Origin: Methanocorpusculum sp.
Lineage (GTDB): Archaea > Halobacteriota > Methanomicrobia > Methanomicrobiales > Methanocorpusculaceae
Length of the DNA stretch: 5,139 bases
NCBI GenBank assembly: GCA_029987315.1
Contig: DALTVZ010000052.1
Coordinates: forward strand, 1-5,139
Direction: 5' to 3'
The position numbers and the translations under genes are program-made. Numbering within the stretch: the stretch's first letter is position 1; every line of letters begins with the position of its first letter. Below the pieces are notes generated by a model. The model was not told the origin of the DNA. It did not search any database and saw only the letters and a list, made by a program, of their open reading frames with translations. This document shows, in pieces, positions 1 through 4,554 of this stretch.

Positions 1-459
1 CAGTCTATGACCATCTCCGGCAGAAAAGACCTCAAAGATGATGAGATCGACAAGATGATCAAGGACGCAAAACAGTTCGAAGCAGAGGATAAGAAACGCC
101 GTGAAGAGATCGAACAGCGCAACAATGCCTACAATGCCGTCTACGCTGCAGAAAAACTCGTAAACGACAAAGAGACCGCTGACAAGATCGATGCTGAAGA
201 CAAGGAAAAAATCTCGTCTGCGGCCGCCGCCCTCAAAGAAGTCCTCGCAAAAGAGGATGCATCTTCTGAACTGATGAAAGAAAGGATGGATGCCCTTCAG
301 GACGTTGTATTTGCTGCAACCTCCAAGATGTACCAGAAGGTCCAGGAGGAGCAGCAGGCAGCCGGAAAAGCTTCCGGTTCAGGCTGCGAAGGCAATTGTG
401 ACTCCTGCAACACCGACGACAACGTCGTAGATGCAGACTTTGAAGTCAAAAAGGACTAA
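1..459 (+). CDS. dnaK: Molecular chaperone DnaK (Hsp70), C-terminal 152 residues, 5'-truncated by the window edge
   Basis: The reading frame is open from base 1 and stops at TAA 457-459. The visible part is the end of the substrate-binding domain and the helical lid of DnaK. It opens with QSMTISGRKDLKDDEID, matching the family pattern 'I..S..L..DEI..M..DA', and ends in the acidic tail NVVDADFEVKKD, close to the VVDAEFEEVK tail of bacterial-type DnaK. The ATPase domain lies upstream of the window. DnaK binds exposed hydrophobic peptides in the cytoplasm and is cycled by DnaJ and GrpE; dnaJ follows 26 nt downstream on the same strand. The methionine at base 7 is internal, not a start. An oddity is a cysteine cluster, C-x3-C-x2-C (codons at 385, 397 and 406), placed between a Gly/Ala/Ser linker and the acidic tail, where E. 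coli DnaK has no cysteine. Identification is firm; any metal or redox role for the cysteines is inference. Confidence 0.96.
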   Translation, partial: QSMTISGRKDLKDDEIDKMIKDAKQFEAEDKKRREEIEQRNNAYNAVYAAEKLVNDKETADKIDAEDKEKISSAAAALKEVLAKEDASSELMKERMDALQDVVFAATSKMYQKVQEEQQAAGKASGSGCEGNCDSCNTDDNVVDADFEVKKD

Positions 460-471
460 ATCCTTTTTTTT
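448..471 (+). terminator. Terminator-like hairpin with T8 tract overlapping the dnaK stop codon
   Basis: AAAAAGGA (448-455) and TCCTTTTT (461-468) are perfect inverted repeats around a CTAAA loop that contains part of the dnaK TAA stop. The right arm runs into eight consecutive T (464-471). This resembles an intrinsic terminator, and a T-run alone can terminate archaeal RNA polymerase. It lies only 15 nt before the dnaJ start, so it may lower read-through into dnaJ rather than end the operon. The stem is mostly A-T, so its strength is uncertain. Confidence 0.5.
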
Positions 472-473
472 CT

Positions 474-480
474 GGGAGCT
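474..480 (+). promoter_or_regulatory. Ribosome binding site of dnaJ
   Basis: GGGAGCT precedes the ATG at 486; the GGAG core (475-478) ends 7 nt before the start codon. This supports 486 as the dnaJ start. It is the only plausible Shine-Dalgarno among the four starts in this window; purH, cbiX and cbiM appear leaderless. It fits a downstream gene translated from a dnaK-dnaJ mRNA. Confidence 0.6.
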
Positions 481-485
481 AAGAA

Positions 486-1616
486 ATGGGTTCGGAGTCG
501 TACTATGATGTCTTAGGTTTGCCCCGTAATGCTACGGAGACAGACATTAAAAAAGCTTACCGAAGCCTTGCCAAGAAGTATCACCCGGACGTCTGCAAGG
601 ATACCGGGGCTGAGGAGAAGTTCAAGTCGATCAACGAGGCGTATGACACGCTATCAGACGAGTCGAAACGCCGGCAGTATGATCAGCTTGGACATGATAA
701 TTTCACGAATGCATCGAAAGGGAACTATTCCGGCGCCGGAGGTGCAGGATTCAATACGGACTTCTCAGGATTTGGAGATATCTTCGATTTCTTTGGCGGA
801 GGGGGCCGAAAACAGAGTGGGCCAAGAGACGGTGACGATCTTCTCATGCGGATCCAGATCACGCTGCAAGATGCGGTATTTGGAGCACAAAAAGAGATCG
901 AGCTTATGCATTCGGAAAGCTGTCCAGACTGTGATGGAACAGGCAGTTCGACGAAGAAAACCATCACATGCAGTAAATGCGGGGGAACGGGTCAGATCAA
1001 ACAGGTGAAGAATTCTATCTTCGGCCAGATGGTTACCCAGTCTCCGTGTCCTGACTGTGGAGGCAGAGGGAAGATCCCCGAATCGACGTGCAAAAAATGT
1101 AACGGCACGGGCAAAACCAAAGTACGCCGCAAGGTGACGGTGAATGTCCCAGCGGGGATCGATACCGGCATGCGTCTGCGTATGGAGGGATACGGCGAGG
1201 CCGGAGATTACGGAGCGAGAAACGGCGATCTGTATATCGAGGTCTATGTCGTGTCGAATCCGAAGTTCGACCGTGAGGATGATAATCTGGTCACGCAGTA
1301 CGAGATTTCTCCAGCACAGGCGGTTCTCGGCTGCGAGGTGGAGATCGAAACGATCGATAAAAAGACGGTCATTCTCAAGGTCCCGACCGGGATCACCTAT
1401 GGAACACGCCTCCGGGTCGCTGGAGAAGGTGTTCGCAGACGCGGCAATTACGGGAACCTGCTCGTCAGGATCGTGATTGCCACGCCGAAGAAAATTTCCT
1501 CAGCTGAGAAGGAGCTGTATGAAAAGCTTCTCCAGGCAGAAGGACACGCCGGATCTTCCACATCGTCTAAGGATAATGGGAAGCAAAGCCGGAAAAAGCG
1601 CGGAGTCTTTAAGTAA
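486..1616 (+). CDS. dnaJ: Chaperone protein DnaJ (Hsp40, type I / class A)
   Basis: This 376-residue protein is a complete class A J-protein. The J domain (about 5-70) carries the HPD motif at 33-35, which stimulates DnaK ATPase. A Gly/Phe-rich linker spans about 79-112. The zinc-binding region holds all four CxxCxGxG repeats: 146-153, 162-169, 188-195 (the GGRG variant) and 202-209. C-terminal substrate-binding beta domains follow, with typical NGDLYIEV and 'NLLVRI' strands, and the chain ends in a basic tail (SRKKRGVFK). Length is normal for the family (about 370-380). The start is supported by GGAG at 475-478 and by the J domain beginning at residue 5. It delivers unfolded clients to DnaK in the cytoplasm. 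It follows dnaK by 26 nt, so co-transcription is likely, though a terminator-like hairpin lies between them. A perfect 14-bp hairpin begins 4 nt after its stop and may form the mRNA 3' end. Confidence 0.98.
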   Translation: MGSESYYDVLGLPRNATETDIKKAYRSLAKKYHPDVCKDTGAEEKFKSINEAYDTLSDESKRRQYDQLGHDNFTNASKGNYSGAGGAGFNTDFSGFGDIFDFFGGGGRKQSGPRDGDDLLMRIQITLQDAVFGAQKEIELMHSESCPDCDGTGSSTKKTITCSKCGGTGQIKQVKNSIFGQMVTQSPCPDCGGRGKIPESTCKKCNGTGKTKVRRKVTVNVPAGIDTGMRLRMEGYGEAGDYGARNGDLYIEVYVVSNPKFDREDDNLVTQYEISPAQAVLGCEVEIETIDKKTVILKVPTGITYGTRLRVAGEGVRRRGNYGNLLVRIVIATPKKISSAEKELYEKLLQAEGHAGSSTSSKDNGKQSRKKRGVFK

Positions 1617-1620
1617 ATGA

Positions 1621-1693
1621 GGATGAGGTGAAGGAAACCTTCACCTCATCCGAAATGGGGAGCAAATCTCTGATTTGCGACCAAATGAGGATG
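1621..1693 (+). repeat. Hairpin repeat, copy 1 (two stem-loops plus GGATG box)
   Basis: GGATGAGGTGAAGG (1621-1634), loop AAA, and CCTTCACCTCATCC (1638-1651) form a perfect 14-bp stem starting 4 nt after the dnaJ stop. A 9-nt spacer GAAATGGGG (1652-1660) leads to a second stem, GCAAATC (1662-1668), loop TCT, GATTTGC (1672-1678). GACCAAATGAGGATG (1679-1693) follows. Bases 1627-1692 recur almost exactly at 1709-1775. The CATCC arm (1647-1651) can pair instead with GGATG (1689-1693), so alternative folds exist. The first hairpin may protect or define the dnaJ mRNA 3' end, but no T-tract follows it. I do not recognise the element. Confidence 0.75.
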
Positions 1694-1708
1694 CCCTAAA
1701 GGTAATTT

Positions 1709-1775
1709 GGTGAAGGAAACCTTCACCTCATCCGAAATGGGGAGCAAACCGATAGGTTTGCGACCAAATGAGGAT
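1709..1775 (+). repeat. Hairpin repeat, copy 2 (tandem to copy 1, 82-83 nt period)
   Basis: This is identical to copy 1 through GGTGAAGG-AAA-CCTTCACC (1709-1727), TCATCC and the GAAATGGGG spacer. It differs in the second hairpin: GCAAACC (1744-1750), loop GATA, GGTTTGC (1755-1761), where copy 1 has GCAAATC/GATTTGC. The T-to-C change in one arm is matched by A-to-G in the other, so pairing is preserved. The copies are joined by 1694-1708; CCAAAT (1681-1686) can also pair with ATTTGG (1705-1710) across the join. No open reading frame runs through both copies. Confidence 0.75.
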
Positions 1776-1830
1776 TTGTTTCACGCACCCCATGTGAATC
1801 ATACCCTCACACAATATACCTAAATACCCC

Positions 1831-1897
1831 GGACCAGGTCTCTTAAACCAAGGGTCAAATACTTCTGATCACCCCTGGTCCCACACCCCACTTTTTT
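1831..1897 (+). promoter_or_regulatory. Inverted repeat plus T6 in the purH upstream region
   Basis: GGACCAGG (1831-1838) and CCTGGTCC (1874-1881) form a perfect 8-bp dyad around a 35-nt interval. GGGT (1852-1855) can pair inside it with ACCC (1871-1874), competing at one base. TTTTTT follows at 1892-1897. It could be the terminator of a transcript coming from the dnaJ side, or an operator or leader structure for purH. If purH is leaderless from the TATA box at 1933, this dyad lies upstream of the promoter and is DNA-level or belongs to the upstream transcript. The rest of 1777-1930 shows three ATACC phrases (1801, 1816, 1824) and no gene. Confidence 0.35.
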
Positions 1898-1932
1898 AAA
1901 ATTCTTCGTGATCTGGTTAAGATGCACTACCC

Positions 1933-1940
1933 TTAATTAA
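1933..1940 (+). promoter_or_regulatory. Candidate TATA box of purH
   Basis: TTAATTAA has its centre about 28 nt upstream of the purH ATG at 1965. In archaea this would place transcription initiation close to the start codon and give a leaderless or nearly leaderless mRNA. No Shine-Dalgarno is present; the nearest purine phrase, AGGT at 1946, is too far away. The bases just upstream (CTACCC) are a poor BRE, so the call is moderate. TTTTTTAAAA at 1892-1901 is an alternative AT-rich box. Confidence 0.45.
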
Positions 1941-1964
1941 TCCTTAGGTCTATAGTAATGGATA

Positions 1965-3458
1965 ATGACTCTCGCACTGCTGTCAGTCTGGGACAAGACC
2001 GGGATCCTTGATCTCGCTCGTGCCCTGATTGCAAACAACATTGGAATCTTAAGTTCTGGAGGAACGGCCAAAGCTCTGCGTGAAGCCGGCATTCCTGCAA
2101 AAGACGTTTCAGACTACACTCATTTTCCTGAGATGATGGACGGCCGGGTCAAAACGCTGCACCCGAAGGTCCACGGCGGTCTTCTCGGCCGCAGAGGTAT
2201 CGATGACAATGTTATGATGAAACACGGCATCGAAGCGATCGACATCCTCTGTGTGAATCTGTATCCGTTCGAGGAGATGTCAAAAAAGAATCTCCCGCTC
2301 GATGAACTCATCGAGTTCGTCGACATCGGTGGACCTGCCATGATCCGTGCGGCATCGAAAAACTTCAAGGATGTCGCGGTTTTAACAGATCCGGCCGATT
2401 ATTCGATGGCGATCGAAGCGGTCGAAAACGGCGGCTTCTCTCTCGAGCAGAAGCTTCGCCTGGCGACCAAAGCATTCACCCGAACAGCCGCATACGACGC
2501 TGCCATCTCCAACTACCTCAACGGGATCGACAAGGATTTCCCTGATGTGTACACCGCTCAGTTTGCTAACGGCAGAAAACTCAGATACGGAGAAAATCCG
2601 CATCAGATGGCAGCGGTCTACGGAACCTCAGGTATTGCTGGTCAGGTCGCGTTGCAGGGTAAGGAGATGTCCTACAACAATTACCTTGATGTCCATGCCG
2701 CGGTCGGATTATGCAGAGAACTTTCCGGATTTGCCACCGTTATTGTGAAACACAATAATCCGTGCGGCGTTGCTCTTGGAAAAAGCCAGCTTGCATCCTA
2801 TCTGAAAGCACGGGACGTTGACCCGATCTCCGCATACGGCTCGGTGGTTGCGATGAGCAGCCCAGTGGATGTTGATGTGGCAAAAGAGATATGTTCGACC
2901 TTCGTTGAGGTCCTGATCGCTCCTTCATTCAGTGATGAGGCACGGAAATTGATGAGATCAAAAGAGAACATGCGCCTTTTGATCCTGCCTCCCGCAGTAC
3001 CTTCAGACGAGATCCGAACGATCGACGGCGGCGTGCTGGTCCAGAGAACGCCGAAGTACACCGAGGACTGGAAGGTCGTCTCCAAACGTGCCCCTACCGC
3101 TGACGAAGTCGAAGCGTTGAAACTTGCCTGGAAGGTCGTTAAGTATGCAAAAAGCAATGCGATCATCTACGCGAACAAGACGGAGACCGTTGGTATCGGT
3201 GTTGGTCAGATGAATCGTGTTGACTCTGCCAAACTGGCGATCCAGAAGGCTGCAGAGTTCAAGAGAACGATGAAGGGTACGGTTATCGGTTCGGATGCGT
3301 TCCTGCCGTTTGCCGACACGCTTGAGGTAGCGGCCGCAGCAGGAGCTACGGCACTCATCCAACCAGGTGGCTCGATCCGTGATGACGAGGTTCTCGCTAA
3401 AGCAGATGAGCTTGGCATCGCGATGGTTTTCACCGGGACCCGGCACTTCAGACATTAA
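1965..3458 (+). CDS. purH: Bifunctional AICAR transformylase / IMP cyclohydrolase PurH
   Basis: This 497-residue cytoplasmic enzyme catalyses the last two steps of de novo IMP synthesis: formylation of AICAR by 10-formyl-tetrahydrofolate, then ring closure of FAICAR. The N-terminal MGS-like cyclohydrolase domain (about 1-195) has SSGGT (30-34), MDGRVKTLHPKVHGG (58-72), and Lys63, Tyr100, Asp120 and Lys132 at positions matching the human catalytic set K66/Y104/D125/K137. The transformylase domain has RYGENPHQ (207-214), the catalytic Lys-His pair in KHNNPCG (262-268), DPISAYGS (286-293), and the C-terminal IQPGGSIRDDEV and FTGTRHFRH signatures. Ser293 sits where many bacterial enzymes have a second Gly. 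Length is slightly below the usual 510-530. Many archaea use PurP and PurO instead, so a full bacterial-type PurH suggests ancient transfer. The start is chosen because homologues begin (A)LLSVWDKTG. The gene stands alone, with its own promoter and a hairpin terminator. Confidence 0.98.
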   Translation: MTLALLSVWDKTGILDLARALIANNIGILSSGGTAKALREAGIPAKDVSDYTHFPEMMDGRVKTLHPKVHGGLLGRRGIDDNVMMKHGIEAIDILCVNLYPFEEMSKKNLPLDELIEFVDIGGPAMIRAASKNFKDVAVLTDPADYSMAIEAVENGGFSLEQKLRLATKAFTRTAAYDAAISNYLNGIDKDFPDVYTAQFANGRKLRYGENPHQMAAVYGTSGIAGQVALQGKEMSYNNYLDVHAAVGLCRELSGFATVIVKHNNPCGVALGKSQLASYLKARDVDPISAYGSVVAMSSPVDVDVAKEICSTFVEVLIAPSFSDEARKLMRSKENMRLLILPPAVPSDEIRTIDGGVLVQRTPKYTEDWKVVSKRAPTADEVEALKLAWKVVKYAKSNAIIYANKTETVGIGVGQMNRVDSAKLAIQKAAEFKRTMKGTVIGSDAFLPFADTLEVAAAAGATALIQPGGSIRDDEVLAKADELGIAMVFTGTRHFRH

Positions 3459-3474
3459 ATGTGATAGAGAAAAG

Positions 3475-3499
3475 GGATGATTTTCATCCTGCTTTTTTT
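3475..3499 (+). terminator. Terminator of purH (hairpin plus T7)
   Basis: GGATGA (3475-3480), loop TTT and TCATCC (3484-3489) form a 6-bp stem, extendable by a G-T pair (3474/3490). TGC and then TTTTTTT (3493-3499) follow. The hairpin is 16 nt after the purH stop. A hairpin with an oligo-T tract fits termination. The same GGATGA/TCATCC arms begin the hairpin repeat downstream of dnaJ, so this also appears to be the first part of a third, divergent repeat copy. Confidence 0.65.
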
Positions 3500-3505
3500 A
3501 GCTGA

Positions 3506-3539
3506 GCAAGTTTTCGAAGAAAACTTGCGAGTGTGGACG
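3506..3539 (+). repeat. Hairpin repeat, divergent copy 3 (second stem and GGACG box)
   Basis: GCAAGTTTTC (3506-3515), loop GAA and GAAAACTTGC (3519-3528) are a perfect 10-bp stem. The frame GAGCAA...TTGCGA (3505-3530) matches the second hairpins of the copies at 1661-1680 and 1743-1763, while the apical part differs in sequence and length yet stays fully paired. The following TGTGGACGC (3532-3540) resembles TGAGGATGC of copy 1. With the GGATGA/TCATCC hairpin at 3475-3489 this repeats the two-hairpin-plus-box order. A partial match to its right half (TTTTCGAAGAGAACTTG, 16 of 17) lies at 3827-3843. Confidence 0.6.
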
Positions 3540-3550
3540 CAAAAAAAGAA

Positions 3551-3585
3551 CCGCAAATTAGCCCAAGTGGGCTTCGCCTACGCGG
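3551..3585 (+). repeat. Small stem-loop in the hairpin cluster downstream of purH
   Basis: AGCCC (3560-3564), loop AAGT and GGGCT (3569-3573) form a 5-bp stem. CCGC (3551-3554) and GCGG (3582-3585) can close an outer stem. It is weaker than its neighbours and supported mainly by lying in a run of stem-loops. Confidence 0.35.
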
Positions 3586-3609
3586 GAATCGCACGCTATC
3601 TGGAAAAGC

Positions 3610-3660
3610 TCACGAGCGATAAGCTCGTGAAATGTCTCAAGAGCCTTTGGCTCTTGGACG
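3610..3660 (+). repeat. Pair of perfect hairpins with GGACG box downstream of purH
   Basis: TCACGAGC (3610-3617), loop GATAA and GCTCGTGA (3623-3630) form an 8-bp stem. After AATGTCT, CAAGAGCC (3638-3645), loop TTT and GGCTCTTG (3649-3656) form a second 8-bp stem. GGACG (3656-3660) overlaps the end of the second stem, as GGACG or GGATG follows the other hairpins of this family. Two adjacent perfect stems with short loops point to a structured transcript or a palindromic element. Confidence 0.55.
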
Positions 3661-3966
3661 AATGCTATAGGAAAAATTGGCTCACAAAGCTTCGCTTAAT
3701 TCTTCGATTTGGGTTTTTGATCCTCGTTTACCTGCCGATTATTCTTCCGTTTGTGGTTGTCTGACTTCTCAGAATCTGTCATCGAGAGCGGGTCAGATGC
3801 AACGCATATGCCCTCAGCCATGAATATTTTCGAAGAGAACTTGTTCGGTTGAGCTCGTCGCCTCCCCGCCTGGTAGAGGCAGCGGCACACAAACTTACAG
3901 AATCTGGAGAGATTTTTCAGAACCACTTTGTTCTGTTCGTTCACACCGCGTAACACCTACTAAATA
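3661..3966. other. Uninterpreted intergenic stretch, no gene recognised
   Basis: About 300 bases between the hairpin cluster and the cbiX promoter hold no recognised gene. Visible items are a small AAGC-TTC-GCTT stem (3687-3697), a 9-bp direct repeat CAGAATCTG (3770 and 3898), the partial match to the 3506 hairpin at 3827-3843, and GCCTC/GAGGC (3860-3864, 3876-3880) around an 11-nt loop. Open frames of 95 codons (+, 3477-3764) and 86 codons (-, 3956-3696) cross it, but neither has a recognisable domain or a start signal. It could contain a decayed gene or element. Confidence 0.4.
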
Positions 3967-3967
3967 T

Positions 3968-3998
3968 TTTGATTCAAGTTATTACTACTTGACTCAAA
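3968..3998. promoter_or_regulatory. Candidate operator upstream of cbiX
   Basis: TTTGATTCAAGT (3968-3979) and ACTTGACTCAAA (3987-3998) form a 12-bp dyad with 11 matching pairs and a 7-nt centre (TATTACT). It can also be read as two 9-bp palindromes TTGA-N-TCAA (3969-3977 and 3989-3997) exactly 20 bp apart. It ends 15 nt before the TATA box at 4014. The core arms TCAAGT/ACTTGA recur, in opposite order, in the dyad upstream of cbiM. The likely role is binding of a metal- or corrinoid-responsive regulator; the regulator is not in this window. Confidence 0.6.
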
Positions 3999-4013
3999 CG
4001 TAAAACCAACTTG

Positions 4014-4021
4014 TTTTATAA
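4014..4021 (+). promoter_or_regulatory. TATA box of cbiX
   Basis: TTTTATAA is centred about 25 nt upstream of the ATG at 4043. There is no Shine-Dalgarno before that ATG, so transcription probably starts at or beside the start codon and the mRNA is leaderless. Confidence 0.6.
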
Positions 4022-4042
4022 TCAGTAGAACATACCATAATT

Positions 4043-4450
4043 ATGAGCAAACACGGATTACTGCTTATTGGCCATGGAAGCAAACTCCAGCATAATAAAG
4101 AACTCGCCACCTCCACAGCAGAACTCATGGGTGAAAAAACCGATGAGTACCTGATAAGATCCTGCTTTATGGAAAGCAGCTCCCCAACGGTCATCGAAGG
4201 GATCGATCAAATGAAAAAAGAGGACATCGATCTTCTTGTCATCGTTCCGCTGTTCCTTGCAAAGGGAGTTCATGTGCTCCATGACATCCCTGAACTTCTC
4301 GGTTTGAAAACAAAAGAGTACCGCGGAGATTTCGTTCTTGCAAATGGAAAAAATATTCCTCTCGTGTATGCTGATCCGATCGGCAAAGACCCCCTGCTCG
4401 CAGATCTCATGCTGAAAAATGCACAGAACGCGATCAGCGCTCATCTTTGA
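4043..4450 (+). CDS. cbiX: Small sirohydrochlorin chelatase (CbiX-S / CfbA type), cobalt or nickel
   Basis: This 135-residue protein is a single-domain class II chelatase of the archaeal CbiX-S/CfbA type, about half the length of bacterial CbiX-L; the family is normally a homodimer. The N-terminal strand ends in LLLIGHGS with metal-ligand His11. The second signature, PLFLAKGVHVLHDIPE (69-84), supplies His77, with an additional His80. ESSSPTV (44-50) corresponds to the usual 'E...P.......' segment. It inserts Co2+ into sirohydrochlorin for anaerobic cobalamin synthesis, or Ni2+ for coenzyme F430 (CfbA); methanogen enzymes can do both, and sequence alone does not decide. No His-rich loop is present. 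cbiM, a cobalt-uptake component, follows 104 nt downstream, supporting a cobalt connection, but with its own promoter. The start is the first ATG after a well-placed TATA box and yields the expected N-terminus. An upstream ACTTGA dyad suggests regulation shared with cbiM. Confidence 0.93.
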   Translation: MSKHGLLLIGHGSKLQHNKELATSTAELMGEKTDEYLIRSCFMESSSPTVIEGIDQMKKEDIDLLVIVPLFLAKGVHVLHDIPELLGLKTKEYRGDFVLANGKNIPLVYADPIGKDPLLADLMLKNAQNAISAHL

Positions 4451-4461
4451 TATTCCTTATA

Positions 4462-4477
4462 TTTTTTATATTTTTTT
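4462..4477 (+). terminator. Oligo-T terminator of cbiX
   Basis: Two T-runs, T6 (4462-4467) and T7 (4471-4477), start 12 nt after the cbiX stop. Successive T-tracts without a G-C hairpin are typical of archaeal termination. This separates cbiX transcription from cbiM, which has its own promoter downstream. Confidence 0.6.
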
Positions 4478-4493
4478 AAAAACAAAGCAATTT

Positions 4494-4518
4494 TACTTGA
4501 AACATACAATTTCAAGTA
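4494..4518. promoter_or_regulatory. Candidate operator upstream of cbiM
   Basis: TACTTGAAA (4494-4502) and TTTCAAGTA (4510-4518) are a perfect 9-bp inverted repeat around CATACAA. It ends 8 nt before the TATA-like box at 4527, next to where BRE and TFB would sit. The ACTTGA/TCAAGT arms match those of the dyad upstream of cbiX. Dyad centre to TATA start is 21 bp here and 31 bp at cbiX, a difference of about one helical turn, so both would present the same DNA face. Confidence 0.65.
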
Positions 4519-4526
4519 CTAAGCAA

Positions 4527-4534
4527 TTAAATAT
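4527..4534 (+). promoter_or_regulatory. TATA box of cbiM
   Basis: TTAAATAT is centred about 25 nt upstream of the cbiM ATG at 4555, and AAGCAA upstream of it is a purine-rich BRE-like stretch. No Shine-Dalgarno precedes the ATG, so a leaderless mRNA is likely. Confidence 0.55.
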
Positions 4535-4543
4535 TAGTTAATA

Positions 4544-4554
4544 CAATTTTACTT
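4544..4554 (+). repeat. 11-bp direct repeat CAATTTTACTT abutting the cbiM start
   Basis: CAATTTTACTT occurs at 4488-4498, overlapping the left arm of the dyad, and again at 4544-4554, ending directly before the ATG. ATACAATTT also repeats (4504-4512 and 4541-4549). The second copy lies at the expected transcription start, so a regulator half-site there could block initiation. In such AT-rich DNA chance remains possible. Confidence 0.35.

Noticed and set aside
529..1008. 159-codon + strand open frame inside dnaJ
   Set aside because: Arg/Ser-rich shadow of dnaJ in another frame; the dnaJ frame carries all family motifs.
1627..1775. CRISPR array
   Set aside because: Only two copies of a 66-67 nt unit with internal hairpins and a 16-nt join; no regular spacers and no cas genes.
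3461..3505. C/D box small RNA (GTGATAG as C box, CTGA as D box)
   Set aside because: The C box matches only 5 of 7 positions, no C'/D' pair is visible, and the stretch is better explained by the purH terminator hairpin.
3477..3764. 95-codon + strand open frame with hydrophobic ends
   Set aside because: It starts inside the purH terminator stem and runs through several perfect hairpins. It has no ribosome site, TATA box or recognisable domain; the hairpins explain the sequence better.
3780..3890. tRNA or tRNA remnant
   Set aside because: No T-loop (GGTTCRA) consensus, no cloverleaf pairing, and only one 5-bp stem.
3696..3956. 86-codon - strand open frame
   Set aside because: No domain, no start signal, an overly basic and Cys-rich composition, and overlap with the hairpin region. 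It could be a decayed gene but cannot be supported.
4058..4444. 128-codon - strand open frame opposite cbiX
   Set aside because: Antisense shadow of cbiX; no independent motif.
4451..4554. Cobalamin riboswitch before cbiM
   Set aside because: The spacer is only 104 nt, AT-rich, lacks a B12-box-like segment, and promoter spacing predicts almost no leader RNA.
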